Shown here piece after piece: positions 29,355-37,318 of a DNA stretch of 64,000 nucleotides. The DNA lies in assembly GCA_013335115.1 (NCBI GenBank), contig JAAXWQ010000009.1:1-64000 (forward strand), in the 5' to 3' direction. Every line of letters starts with the position of its first letter. Position 1 is the stretch's first letter. Made by a program: the position numbers and the translations under genes. The DNA is from Chlorobiaceae bacterium. GTDB lineage: Bacteria > Bacteroidota > Chlorobiia > Chlorobiales > Chlorobiaceae. Under the pieces are notes generated by a model. The model had not been told where the DNA came from. It did not search any database and saw only the letters and a program-made list of their open reading frames with translations.

Positions 29355-29373
29355 TGCCCCTTCGGAACCGGCC

Positions 29374-29919
29374 TTGCCTCACCTGAAGAACTGCCTCCTC
29401 CTGGCCATACTTTCATGTACTGCCGGCTGCGGCGCTCCTGACAAGGGGCGTCCTTCGCCGGCAGCCGGCATTTCCGCACTACGGCTACCGGCCCAGGAGA
29501 GCAGGGGGGTTACCGTCGCGGTTTCTGACTCGGGAAGGCAGACGGCCCTGATCAGGGCAGGGCATGTCGCGGAATACCATGAAGGCGAAAAAAAGGAGCT
29601 CGTCATCGACGGCGGCATAACCGTCACCATCCATGGCCGGAACGGCGGAGCCCCCACCCTCATGACCGCAGGACGCGGCCTGGTGCACGACAATCAGGAT
29701 ATCGAAGCATTCGACCAGGTCGTCATCCACTCGGGCGACGGCACCACCATCCGCACCGGGCATATCGTGCGGACCAGCAGCGACCAGATGCTGCGGTCGG
29801 AGAAGTTCGTCACCATCACCAAACCGTCCCAAACCATCCGTGGCTACGGGTTCGAAAGCGACGATGCCATGAAACGCTATAAAATATTCAAGGCCAGCGG
29901 CCAGGCCGTTTCGAAATAA
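29374..29919 (+). CDS. lptC: LptC-like LPS export lipoprotein
   Basis: LptC links the inner-membrane LptBFG transporter to the periplasmic LptA bridge. The frame has no ATG before the signal sequence; TTG 29374 gives a short signal peptide with a lipobox-like LSCTAGC, so the protein is probably lipid-anchored rather than held by the usual helix. The ~160-residue body shows LptC-type beta-jellyroll repeats: [40 protein letters not shown] and the closing [16 protein letters not shown]. It lies 19 bp after ompH/skp. lptA, lptB and lptFG are not in the window. Confidence 0.8.
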   Translation: MPHLKNCLLLAILSCTAGCGAPDKGRPSPAAGISALRLPAQESRGVTVAVSDSGRQTALIRAGHVAEYHEGEKKELVIDGGITVTIHGRNGGAPTLMTAGRGLVHDNQDIEAFDQVVIHSGDGTTIRTGHIVRTSSDQMLRSEKFVTITKPSQTIRGYGFESDDAMKRYKIFKASGQAVSK

Positions 29920-29941
29920 CAACGCTATCATCTGTATCAGT

Positions 29942-30328
29942 ATGCAACTGCACATGCTCAAATCGAAGATCCACAACGCCATTGTAACAAGCGGTGACCT
30001 CGAATACGAGGGCAGCATCACCATCGACAAGGAACTGCTCGACATGGCGGACATGATCGCCAATGAAAAAGTGCTGGTCGTCAACAACAACAACGGGGAG
30101 CGCTTCGAGACCTACATCATCGAAGGTACCCACGGGCTGCGGGAGATCCAGCTCAACGGCGCAGCAGCCCGCTGCGCGCTGCCGGGCGACGAAATCATCA
30201 TCATGACCTTCGCCGAGATGGAGCGTGAAGAGGCGAAGGAGTGGAAGCCGATGGTGCTGATCGTCGACCGGATGAACAACCCGAAACGCCGCTACCGCTT
30301 CGGCGACGAAAATGAATACCTCAGCTGA
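29942..30328 (+). CDS. panD: aspartate 1-decarboxylase
   Basis: Makes beta-alanine for pantothenate and CoA. The 128-residue proenzyme has the self-cleavage site Gly24-Ser25 in EYEGSITID, where Ser25 becomes the pyruvoyl group. Lys9 (LKSKIHNA), Tyr58-region residues ([10 protein letters not shown]) and [17 protein letters not shown] complete the active-site and fold signatures. Length is normal. It starts 22 bp after lptC, an arrangement that suggests one transcript rather than a shared pathway. Confidence 0.96.
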   Translation: MQLHMLKSKIHNAIVTSGDLEYEGSITIDKELLDMADMIANEKVLVVNNNNGERFETYIIEGTHGLREIQLNGAAARCALPGDEIIIMTFAEMEREEAKEWKPMVLIVDRMNNPKRRYRFGDENEYLS

Positions 30329-30357
30329 GGAGCCAAAACAACGCTAAACCGCCAACC

Positions 30358-31104
30358 ATGAGCCTCGCCGTCGTCATCATGGCCGCCGGGAAAGGGACCC
30401 GGATGAAATCGGACCTTCCCAAGGTCCTCCATCCGGCCAACGGCCATCCGGTAGTCGAGTATGTCATCCGGAAATCGCTGTCGCTTGAACCCGAATCGAT
30501 CGTGCTGGTCGTCGGGCACCAGGCCGAGCTGGTGCGCCAGGCCACATCGCACCTCCCCGTCTCCTATGCGCTCCAGCAACCGCAGCTCGGCACCGGGCAT
30601 GCCGTCATGCAGACCGAACCGGCACTGAATCAGTTCGATGGCGAGGTGATCATCCTCTCCGGCGACGCCCCCCTCTTCACCACCACGACCCTCCGCGCAC
30701 TCGTCGATTTCCACCGTTCCAGGAACGCGGTGGCCACCGTACTGACCGCCAACATGGACGACCCGACCGGCTACGGCAGGGTCATCAGGAACCAGGGAGG
30801 AGAGGAGGTACTCAGGATCGTCGAGCAGAAGGACGCCTCCGACGAAGAGAAGGCCGTCACCGAGATAAATTCAGGAGTCTACGTCTTCAATGCACGCGAG
30901 CTCTTCGCCGCCCTCAAGTCCATCACCAACACCAACGCCCAGCAGGAGTACTACCTTACCGACGTTTTCGGCATCTGCTTCGGCAAAGGCCTTAAAGTGT
31001 GCGCCTTCAAAGTCGGCGACCCCAACGAGATCCGGGGCATCAACACCCCTGAACAGCTCCGTGAAGCCGAACTGCTCCTGCAGACCGAGCAGTACGCTTC
31101 TTAA
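30358..31104 (+). CDS. GlmU-like nucleotidyltransferase lacking the acetyltransferase domain
   Basis: A 248-residue sugar-1-phosphate nucleotidyltransferase. The N-terminal VVIMAAGKGTRMKSDLPKVLH, QPQLGTGHAVMQ, SGDAPLF and YGRVIRNQGGEEVLRIVEQKDA match the uridyltransferase half of GlmU, which makes UDP-GlcNAc from GlcNAc-1-phosphate. The left-handed beta-helix acetyltransferase (about 200 further residues in full GlmU) is absent, and the DNA after the stop is the third nonamer element, so it is not a simple frameshift. The acetylation step must be done by another protein. Confidence 0.88.
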   Translation: MSLAVVIMAAGKGTRMKSDLPKVLHPANGHPVVEYVIRKSLSLEPESIVLVVGHQAELVRQATSHLPVSYALQQPQLGTGHAVMQTEPALNQFDGEVIILSGDAPLFTTTTLRALVDFHRSRNAVATVLTANMDDPTGYGRVIRNQGGEEVLRIVEQKDASDEEKAVTEINSGVYVFNARELFAALKSITNTNAQQEYYLTDVFGICFGKGLKVCAFKVGDPNEIRGINTPEQLREAELLLQTEQYAS

Positions 31105-31256
31105 GAAAAGGACATAAGGGACTCAAAGGACATCAGGGACGAAGAAGAAGAGCGAGTCTCGAAGCAACGTCTTCAGCAGGGACAACAATGTGAAGAGTCT
31201 TTACCCTGATGTCCTTGCTGTCCTTGCTGTCCTTGCTGTCCCAAATCTCCCTTTCT
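31105..31256. repeat. nonamer inverted-arm element, copy 3
   Basis: The left arm has GGAC cores at 31110, 31119, 31128 and 31137. The right arm begins with CCCTGAT and has GTCC at 31211, 31220, 31229 and 31238, all spaced 9 nt. The roughly 70-nt loop contains CAACGTCTTCA (31165-31175), also found in the loop of copy 1. It fills the gap between the converging glmU-like and phosphofructokinase genes. Confidence 0.85.
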
Positions 31257-32429
31257 TCAGTACAAAAACATCGGCTTGCCCAGCACGCTCCTCATCTTCG
31301 ACCGGTAGTGCCGGATATCATAGAGCTCGTTGATGTCGACCTGCTTGCTGTTGGCTGAGACATCCTTGAGCGGCAGGTAGGAGTAGACGCCATCCTGGAG
31401 GGCAACCATCACCCCGAACACCCCCTTCTTTATCAGTTCGACCGAGAGCTGGGCAAAATTGAAGCCAACCATCAGGTCCAGGGCGTCAGGGATGCCTGAC
31501 CGCATCAGGTAGCCGAGCGGCTGGCAGATCACATCCTGGCCGGTCAGCATGGCTATGGTCTCCCGGGTGAGCTGGCCGATGCCTGCCGGCTGGGACCCAT
31601 TTTCGTCGTAACGGTGGCCGCAGTATTCGATCATCTTGCTGCCGATCATCCTGGCGCCTTCGCTGATGGCGACCATGGCGTAACTGCTCGCGTTCGACTT
31701 CTTGTCCTTGGTGAGGTACTCGGCAAGCGTTTCAGGGTCGAACGGCACTTCCGGGATGAGCGCCCGGTCGACGCCGGCAAGGTAGGAGCTGATCAGGCAG
31801 GTCTCACCGGTGCTCCGTCCGAAAAGCTCGACAATGGTGATTCTTTCGTGGGATCCCGAGCTGGTGCGGAGCTGGTGGATGTACTGGACGCTCCTGGTGA
31901 CCGCCGTGCCGAATCCGATGCAGTAGTCGGAGCCGAAGACATCGTTGTCCATTGTTTTCGGGATGGCGATCACCTTGACGCCGCACTCCGAGAGGTGGTG
32001 GGCATAGCTGATGGTATCGTCGCCGCCGATCACGATGATCACGTCGATGCCAAGGCTCTCGATGCTCCGGATAACCTGGGCCGTAAGATCGTAATTCCCG
32101 GACTGGTGGAGCCCTGCCCGCTTCACGACCGAAGAGTTGCGAAGGAATGGCGGGATTTCGTTCTTCCTGAGGTTTCCGGGGTGGATGCGGCTGGTATGCA
32201 GCAGGGTGCCGCCGGTACGGTCGATCCTCCGCACAAGTTCGACGCCAAGGTCGAGGACATGCTCTTCCCTGCTTCCAGGATCATCGGGATTGAATGCCAA
32301 CAGGCCGTTCCAGCCTCGGCGGATGCCCGTGACCGTGCAGGACTCTTCCGCCCCAATCGTCACGATGGCCTTGATGCATGCGTTGATGCCGGGCGCATCG
32401 CCCCCGCCTGTCAGCACGCCGATATTCAT
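31257..32429 (-). CDS. 6-phosphofructokinase, pyrophosphate-type by active-site residues
   Basis: A 390-residue PFK family enzyme with the N-terminal phosphate loop [16 protein letters not shown]. The phosphoryl-donor site reads VIGGDDTIS, with Asp where ATP enzymes have Gly, and the catalytic loop reads IPKTMDNDV, with Lys instead of the Gly of ATP-PFK PGTIDND. This Asp/Lys pair is the known mark of pyrophosphate-dependent PFK, which is reversible. Further sites are [10 protein letters not shown] and ISEGARM. The gene is monocistronic and converges on the glmU-like gene. Confidence 0.88.
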   Translation of the reverse strand: MNIGVLTGGGDAPGINACIKAIVTIGAEESCTVTGIRRGWNGLLAFNPDDPGSREEHVLDLGVELVRRIDRTGGTLLHTSRIHPGNLRKNEIPPFLRNSSVVKRAGLHQSGNYDLTAQVIRSIESLGIDVIIVIGGDDTISYAHHLSECGVKVIAIPKTMDNDVFGSDYCIGFGTAVTRSVQYIHQLRTSSGSHERITIVELFGRSTGETCLISSYLAGVDRALIPEVPFDPETLAEYLTKDKKSNASSYAMVAISEGARMIGSKMIEYCGHRYDENGSQPAGIGQLTRETIAMLTGQDVICQPLGYLMRSGIPDALDLMVGFNFAQLSVELIKKGVFGVMVALQDGVYSYLPLKDVSANSKQVDINELYDIRHYRSKMRSVLGKPMFLY

Positions 32430-32461
32430 GGACTGGTTCCTTCGAACGTTGGAAAATGCGG

Positions 32462-32956
32462 TTACTTGCGGGAACGTCTCGTCTTTTTTGGCTCCTCGGC
32501 ATCCGCGTCCTCTTTGCGGGAGTCGGACGTAATCTGGCTGGTGGTCCGGTTATCGAGGCTTTCCGGGGGAGCCTGCAGCCCCTCGGCGCGCATCGAATAA
32601 AACTCGATGAGGTTGCCGTCGGGATCCATGACGAAGAAGGCGCGGCCTTCGCGCCGGTGCGCCGGGCGCGTCACGAGGTGCACACCACGATCGCCGAGGT
32701 AGGCAGCAGCTTCATCGACTTCGGCATCCGAAGCGAGCCTGAAGCCGAAGTGGTCGACCCTGATGTCTCGCGCATCGGCCGAACCGGGGGTTTCGGCTTT
32801 CACCAGCACGAGAAGGTCGGAATTGAGGCGCAGGTACGATATGTTGGCCCCGGCCCGGTGGTCGATCCGGAACCCCAGGAGGCCTGCGTAGAACTCTTCG
32901 GCAAGACGAACGTCGTTGACCCGAAGGGTTATCTGGTTAATCCCCGTCAGTTTCAT
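32462..32956 (-). CDS. VOC (glyoxalase/dioxygenase superfamily) protein
   Basis: A 164-residue protein with one vicinal-oxygen-chelate fold: [20 protein letters not shown], then [20 protein letters not shown] and [15 protein letters not shown]. The His and Glu positions typical of metal binding are present (DHFGF, NLIEF). A charged tail of about 45 residues ends KKTRRSRK. The substrate is unknown. Its start (ATG 32956 or 32959) lies inside the end of rpoZ, so it is the last gene of the long minus-strand run. Confidence 0.8.
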   Translation of the reverse strand: MKLTGINQITLRVNDVRLAEEFYAGLLGFRIDHRAGANISYLRLNSDLLVLVKAETPGSADARDIRVDHFGFRLASDAEVDEAAAYLGDRGVHLVTRPAHRREGRAFFVMDPDGNLIEFYSMRAEGLQAPPESLDNRTTSQITSDSRKEDADAEEPKKTRRSRK

Positions 32957-33290
32957 CATCTTCTTCAGATTCCGCTGCCTTGGTTTCGGTCCCCTTTTCC
33001 AGAATATAATCGTATTTCTCGTCGAAATACTGTGCGACGGCCTGTAATGCAGGTTTTGGGCGGCACTCGAACTCGACGCTGATGGCAATCTGCTCGGGGA
33101 ACACCTTTTCAGACTCGGACTCCGAGGTAGGGTTCCGGATCATCTCCTTGTAGGGCAGGAGCCGATCCTCAAGTTCGGAACGCTCCTCGTCGTGGATCTC
33201 ACGAGCTTTCTTGGAGATCGCCACGACCGTCTCGTAAAGGTTGGCATGCGTGCTTCTCAGCTTGTTCAGATCGACAGGTTTCACCGACAT
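32937..33290 (-). CDS. rpoZ: RNA polymerase omega subunit (Chlorobi/Bacteroidetes type)
   Basis: Omega assists folding of the beta' subunit. The 117 residues begin MSVKPVDLNKLRSTHANLYE and continue VAISKKAREIHDEERSELED, the form of omega seen after gmk in Chlorobi and Bacteroidetes; the C terminus is acidic ([10 protein letters not shown]). Similarity to E. coli omega is weak, so the call rests on this lineage-specific pattern and the gmk-rpoZ order. ATG 33290 is preferred to 33296 because of the conserved MSVKP start. It follows gmk by 12 bp and overlaps the VOC gene. Confidence 0.87.
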   Translation of the reverse strand: MSVKPVDLNKLRSTHANLYETVVAISKKAREIHDEERSELEDRLLPYKEMIRNPTSESESEKVFPEQIAISVEFECRPKPALQAVAQYFDEKYDYILEKGTETKAAESEEDDETDGD

Positions 33291-33302
33291 GTTCAACTTT
33301 GC

Positions 33303-33890
33303 TTATGATTGTGAGATAAATTGACTGATCCTTTTCGTCACGACGTCGACCGTACCTTCAAGGTCGTCGTTAACCACGACGAAGTCGAACCGGTCGGCCT
33401 GGGAGAGTTCCATGGAAGCCCGCTCCAGGCGGATCTTGAGAGCCTCGGGTCCCTCGCTGCAACGACCTTCCAGCCGCTCGGCGAGAACCTCCATGCTCGG
33501 GGGTTTGAGAAATACCAGCAACGCCCGGTCACCGAAGATCTTCTTGAGGTTGAGCGCCCCCTTCACGTCCAGGTCGAAGAGCAGGTGCTTTCCCGCATCG
33601 ACCGCATCAATCGTCTTGTCGAGCAGCGTCCCGTAGGAGTTGCCGAAGAAGAACTCGTGCTCGATAAACCCGCCCTGGCTGACCTTCGCATCGAAGGCCT
33701 CAGGACTCAGGAAATGGTAATCGACTCCGTCCTGTTCACCGGGCCTCATGGAGCGAGTCGTCGCCGACACCGAAAAGCCGAGTTCACCAATGCGCTCCCT
33801 GACCATCCTCGCCACCGTCGACTTGCCGGTGCCGGAGGGAGCGGAAAAAACGACCAGCTTCCCTTGTTTCGTCGCCATGCCTGCCGCCAT
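33303..33890 (-). CDS. gmk: guanylate kinase
   Basis: Phosphorylates GMP to GDP. The 195 residues carry the P-loop VVFSAPSGTGKSTVARMV (about 14-31), the GMP-binding SATTRSMRPGEQDGVDYHFLS and the lid region RLEGRCSEGPEALKIRL. Two starts, 33890 and 33878, are possible. yicC ends 4 bp upstream and rpoZ starts 12 bp downstream; yicC-gmk-rpoZ is a frequently conserved order. Confidence 0.96.
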   Translation of the reverse strand: MAAGMATKQGKLVVFSAPSGTGKSTVARMVRERIGELGFSVSATTRSMRPGEQDGVDYHFLSPEAFDAKVSQGGFIEHEFFFGNSYGTLLDKTIDAVDAGKHLLFDLDVKGALNLKKIFGDRALLVFLKPPSMEVLAERLEGRCSEGPEALKIRLERASMELSQADRFDFVVVNDDLEGTVDVVTKRISQFISQS

Positions 33891-33894
33891 AGGG

Positions 33895-34782
33895 CTACTC
33901 GATATTTTGCAGCTGTTCCCTGACCTTCTCGAGTTCCTCCTTGATATGGACCACCTTCTGGGAGATGTCGGCGTTCTGGGACTTGGAGGCGATGGTATTG
34001 GCCTCGCGCAACTGCTCCTGCAAAAGGAAGTTGAGCTTCCGGCCGGAACCGCTCGCGCTGTTGTTCAGCTCCTCGATGAAAAACTTGTTGTGGCTGTTGA
34101 ACCTGATGCACTCTTCAGTGATGTCAAGGCGCTCGGCCGCCATGACAAGTTCCATCTCGAGCCGGTCCTTGCTGTATTCGATATCGCGCCCCGCAATGGC
34201 CGCGATCTTGGAGGAGAGGCGCTTGCGGATGGTATCGAGGTTGTCCGATGCGATCTCCCTGATGACCTTGAGGGTCTGCTCGATTTCGGCGATCCTCGCC
34301 GTGAAATCACCGGCCAACTCCTCTCCCTCCTTGCGGCGCATATCCTTGAGGCTTTCGATAGCCTCGAGCATGGTCTGGCGCGCGATGGGCCAGATTTCGT
34401 CGGGCCGTTCGAGGATGGAGTGGTCAGTTTCGAAAATCTCCGAGAAACGAAGCAGGTGGTCAAGCGCTACGGGTGCCTCGATACCGGCCGCCTTCCGGAC
34501 CGCTTCGAGAAGGTCCTTATAACCACCAACCTTCGAGGTATTGACCGTCAGCGGGAGCTGTTCGGCCTCTTCAAGCTGAAGTTGGACGAATGCGGAGATC
34601 TTTCCCCGCTGGAAGCTGGTGCGGATGAGTTCGCGCACCTCCAGTTCGAAGGTAAGCAGCTGCCTGGGCAGTTTGACGCTGATCTCGGCAAAGCGGTTGT
34701 TGACGGATCGTAATTCGACAAGCACCCTGATGCCACTATCGATACATTCCGCGCTACCATAGCCGGTCATGCTTTCCAACAT
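33895..34782 (-). CDS. YicC family endoribonuclease
   Basis: A 295-residue protein with both halves of the YicC family. The N-terminal part starts MLESMTGYGSAE and contains VELRSVNNRFAEISVKLPRQL. The C-terminal DUF1732 part contains KDRLEMELVMAAERLDITEE, NSHNKFFIEELNNSASGSGR and LNFLLQEQLREANTIASKSQ. E. coli YicC is reported to be an endoribonuclease involved in small-RNA turnover. It sits directly before gmk, as in many genomes. Confidence 0.93.
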   Translation of the reverse strand: MLESMTGYGSAECIDSGIRVLVELRSVNNRFAEISVKLPRQLLTFELEVRELIRTSFQRGKISAFVQLQLEEAEQLPLTVNTSKVGGYKDLLEAVRKAAGIEAPVALDHLLRFSEIFETDHSILERPDEIWPIARQTMLEAIESLKDMRRKEGEELAGDFTARIAEIEQTLKVIREIASDNLDTIRKRLSSKIAAIAGRDIEYSKDRLEMELVMAAERLDITEECIRFNSHNKFFIEELNNSASGSGRKLNFLLQEQLREANTIASKSQNADISQKVVHIKEELEKVREQLQNIE

Positions 34783-34870
34783 ACTCTCTCGTCCCGGTTA
34801 CATTCATTCAAAAAGTCGGCCGCGGGGCATGACCCCCGCCGGCCCAAAAGCACCAATGCCGCCTTACCGC

Positions 34871-35140
34871 TTACTTGCGAAGGTCGAGGTCGGCAAGCAC
34901 CTTGCGGTAGCGCTCGATATCGACGTTCTTGAGGTAGTTCAGGACGCGTTTACGCTTGCCGACCAGCATGAGCAGCCCGCGGCGGGAGTGCTTGTCCTTC
35001 GGATGCTGCTGAAGATGACCGGTAAGATCTGTGATCCTGCGGCTGAACAGGGCAACCTGGACTTCCGCTTTTCCGGTATCCGCCGCAGAATCACCAAACT
35101 TCGCAATAATCTCGGTTTTGTGTTCTTTTGCCAGACCCAT
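34871..35140 (-). CDS. rpsO: 30S ribosomal protein S15
   Basis: S15 binds the central domain of 16S rRNA. The 89 residues show the family signatures KHKTEIIAKFGDSAADTGKAE, RITDLTGHLQQHPKDKHSRR and GLLMLVGKRKRVLNYLK. Length is canonical. It follows ribF by 58 bp and precedes yicC by 88 bp on the minus strand, matching the truB-ribF-rpsO order common in bacteria. Confidence 0.97.
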   Translation of the reverse strand: MGLAKEHKTEIIAKFGDSAADTGKAEVQVALFSRRITDLTGHLQQHPKDKHSRRGLLMLVGKRKRVLNYLKNVDIERYRKVLADLDLRK

Positions 35141-35198
35141 GGTTGTAATTAGATGACGTTAAAAATACGTAAGAAACAATCTGACCTGTAATATAATA

Positions 35199-36164
35199 TT
35201 ATTCCGGATATAACTCCACCCTTTTTTTGTCCACCGCAAGCTGCGACTGCAGGTCGGCGAGGGAGTCGAACCGTCGCTCCTCCCGGAGGAACGCGAGAAG
35301 ACTGAAGTGAAGCTCCCTGCCGTAGAGGTCGCCCGACCAGCCGAGGATATGCGCCTCCACCGTCACCAGCTCATCGTCCGAAACCGTGGGACGGGTGCCG
35401 ATGTTCATCATGGCCCGCCACTCTCGGCCGTCAATCGAGGTCCTGGCCAGGTACACGCCCTTGGCCGGCAGGAGCTTGCATGGATTGGACGGCATCAGGT
35501 TGACCGTCGGGAAGCCGATCCGGTGGCCGAGCTTCCGGCCTTCCACGACCGTACCGCTGACCGGGTAGGGGGCGCCGAGGCAGGCATTCGCCTCCCCGAC
35601 CTTCGCCTCAAGGAGCAGATTCCTGATGCGGGTGCTCGAAACCGGCTCGCCACCGACCAATACCTTGCCGACCACGTCGACCCCAAAGCCGCACTCGGCT
35701 CCGAGCGACTGCAGGGTAGCCCCGCTGCCGCTCCGGTCGTGGCCGAAACCGTGGTCGTAGCCGACGACGACCCGCCGTGCGCCGAGCAGCCCCACCAGCA
35801 CCTCGCGGATGAAGGATTCGGAGCTGCGACGGGCGAACTCCTGGTCGAAGCGGACGACCAGCAGTAGGTCTATACCCGTCGATTCGAGATGGGCAATCTT
35901 CTCCTCAAGGGTAGTCAACAGCCGGACAGGGCAGGGTGAGCTCGTGTCGAGCACCAGCCTCGGATGTGGCCTGAAGGTAACCACGACGCTCCGCAGCCCC
36001 TGCTCGCGGGCCCGTCCGACCATGGCACCGATGATCTTCCGGTGGCCGACATGCAGGCCGTCGTACGATCCGACCGTAACGGCCGAGGGGACGACAGGCA
36101 ACGCCTCCTCCCTGCCGGATCGGTAATCGCGGACCGTCTGGCCGTGCAATGCAAGAATACGCAT
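35199..36164 (-). CDS. ribF: bifunctional riboflavin kinase / FAD synthetase
   Basis: Makes FMN and FAD from riboflavin. The 321 residues hold an N-terminal nucleotidyltransferase domain with VTVGSYDGLHVGHRKIIG (about 29-46), VVTFRPHPRLVL and SSTRIRNLLLEAKVGEAN (about 175-192). A C-terminal riboflavin kinase domain follows with GHRIGFPTVNL, GVYLARTSIDGREW, MNIGTRPTV and VEAHIL. No FMN riboswitch is visible, as expected for an internal operon gene. truB starts 12 bp before it. Confidence 0.95.
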   Translation of the reverse strand: MRILALHGQTVRDYRSGREEALPVVPSAVTVGSYDGLHVGHRKIIGAMVGRAREQGLRSVVVTFRPHPRLVLDTSSPCPVRLLTTLEEKIAHLESTGIDLLLVVRFDQEFARRSSESFIREVLVGLLGARRVVVGYDHGFGHDRSGSGATLQSLGAECGFGVDVVGKVLVGGEPVSSTRIRNLLLEAKVGEANACLGAPYPVSGTVVEGRKLGHRIGFPTVNLMPSNPCKLLPAKGVYLARTSIDGREWRAMMNIGTRPTVSDDELVTVEAHILGWSGDLYGRELHFSLLAFLREERRFDSLADLQSQLAVDKKRVELYPE

Positions 36165-36176
36165 ACCTGTGCTGTT

Positions 36177-36902
36177 TTACCCTTCTGTTGCGGCCGCGCG
36201 GCCGATCTCGGCGACGATCCCCCCGACGCTCATCGCCCGGTCAAGGCTGTATTGGCCGATGGCGGTCCTGCGCAGCGACGCGAGGTATCCCCCGACACCC
36301 AGCACCTCCCCGAGCTCATGCGCAATCACCCGGACGTAAGCCCCCTTGGAAACCCGCAGGGTAAAGTGCACATCCGGCAGGGACACGGCAGTGACCTCGA
36401 ACGAGAAAACCTCGATCTGCCGGGCCTTGCGCTCTTTGACCTCCTGGCCCTGGCGCGCCAGTTCGTAGAGGCGCTTGCCATTGTGCCAGACGGCAGAGTG
36501 CATGGGTGGCTGCTGCATGCGCAATCCCGGGAAGGAGGCCGCAGCCGCGTGGATATCCCCCTCCGTCAGGCGGGAAACGTCGCAGTGGCCGTATTCGGGT
36601 GATTCGGTGTCGTGGCTTGCCGTACAGGCTCCGAGGCGGATCACGCCGTCGTACTGCTTGTCCAGCACCTCGAGCGAGGCGATGGATTTGGTCTTGCGGC
36701 CGGTGGCAAGGATCAGCAAACCGGTGGCCTTCGGGTCGAGCGTACCGCAATGGCCGACCTTCCTCGGCGCTCCGTTGCGCTTGTACGCACCGCGTATCCT
36801 GGCGACCACGTCGAACGAGGTCCAGTCGAGCGGCTTGTCGACGAGGAGGAAATCCCCCTCTTCGCTGAGCACGTGCCTGTGCATGTCGCCTGAAAATTCC
36901 AT
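36177..36902 (-). CDS. truB: tRNA pseudouridine(55) synthase
   Basis: Converts U55 of tRNA to pseudouridine. It carries LLVDKPLDWTSFDVVARI, the catalytic-Asp motif KVGHCGTLDPKATGLLIL, KQYDGVIRLG and the C-terminal SKGAYVRVIAHELGEVLGVG. I prefer ATG 36902 (241 residues), which has GGAG 8 nt upstream; a TTG at 36926 would add eight residues. The protein is short and lacks a PUA domain of full length, as in many TruB proteins. It lies between rbfA and ribF. Confidence 0.95.
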   Translation of the reverse strand: MEFSGDMHRHVLSEEGDFLLVDKPLDWTSFDVVARIRGAYKRNGAPRKVGHCGTLDPKATGLLILATGRKTKSIASLEVLDKQYDGVIRLGACTASHDTESPEYGHCDVSRLTEGDIHAAAASFPGLRMQQPPMHSAVWHNGKRLYELARQGQEVKERKARQIEVFSFEVTAVSLPDVHFTLRVSKGAYVRVIAHELGEVLGVGGYLASLRRTAIGQYSLDRAMSVGGIVAEIGRAAATEG

Positions 36903-36929
36903 GGTACCGACTCCGGGAGGGAACAAGGG

Positions 36930-37301
36930 TTATTCCCCTTCGGGCTTCCCCCCGGTCGGAGAGGGCCTGACGGAGCGGAGCAGCTCCTCGATCCTGCTGG
37001 CCTGCTCGAAGAGGCGGTCTTCGTAGAACTCCAGCTCCGGGATGCGCCGGAACTGGTGTCGAATCCTCGCCGAGAGCAGCTTGCGGAAGGTCTTGGTCTC
37101 CTCCCTGAGGTGCTCCATGAGGGCCTCGCGCTCCTTGTCCGGGCCTATGACCGAGATGTAGGCGCGCGCGATACCGAGGTCAGGGGTAATCCTCACCTCG
37201 ACGACCGTGGCCAACGGGCCGCTGCGCGGCAACTCCTTCTGCAGGATGTCGCCCAGCTCCCGTTGGAGGAGCGAAGCGACTTTATCTGTCCTGATCGACA
37301 T
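36930..37301 (-). CDS. rbfA: 30S ribosome-binding factor RbfA
   Basis: A KH-fold 16S rRNA maturation factor. The 123 residues include SIRTDKVASLLQRELGDIL, VVEVRITPDLGIARAYISV (the RbfA signature) and the helical FRKLLSARIRHQFRRIPELE. Length is typical. It starts 17 bp after infB, in the classical infB-rbfA-truB order. Confidence 0.95.
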   Translation of the reverse strand: MSIRTDKVASLLQRELGDILQKELPRSGPLATVVEVRITPDLGIARAYISVIGPDKEREALMEHLREETKTFRKLLSARIRHQFRRIPELEFYEDRLFEQASRIEELLRSVRPSPTGGKPEGE

Positions 37302-37318
37302 GACTCACCCCTTCCTGC

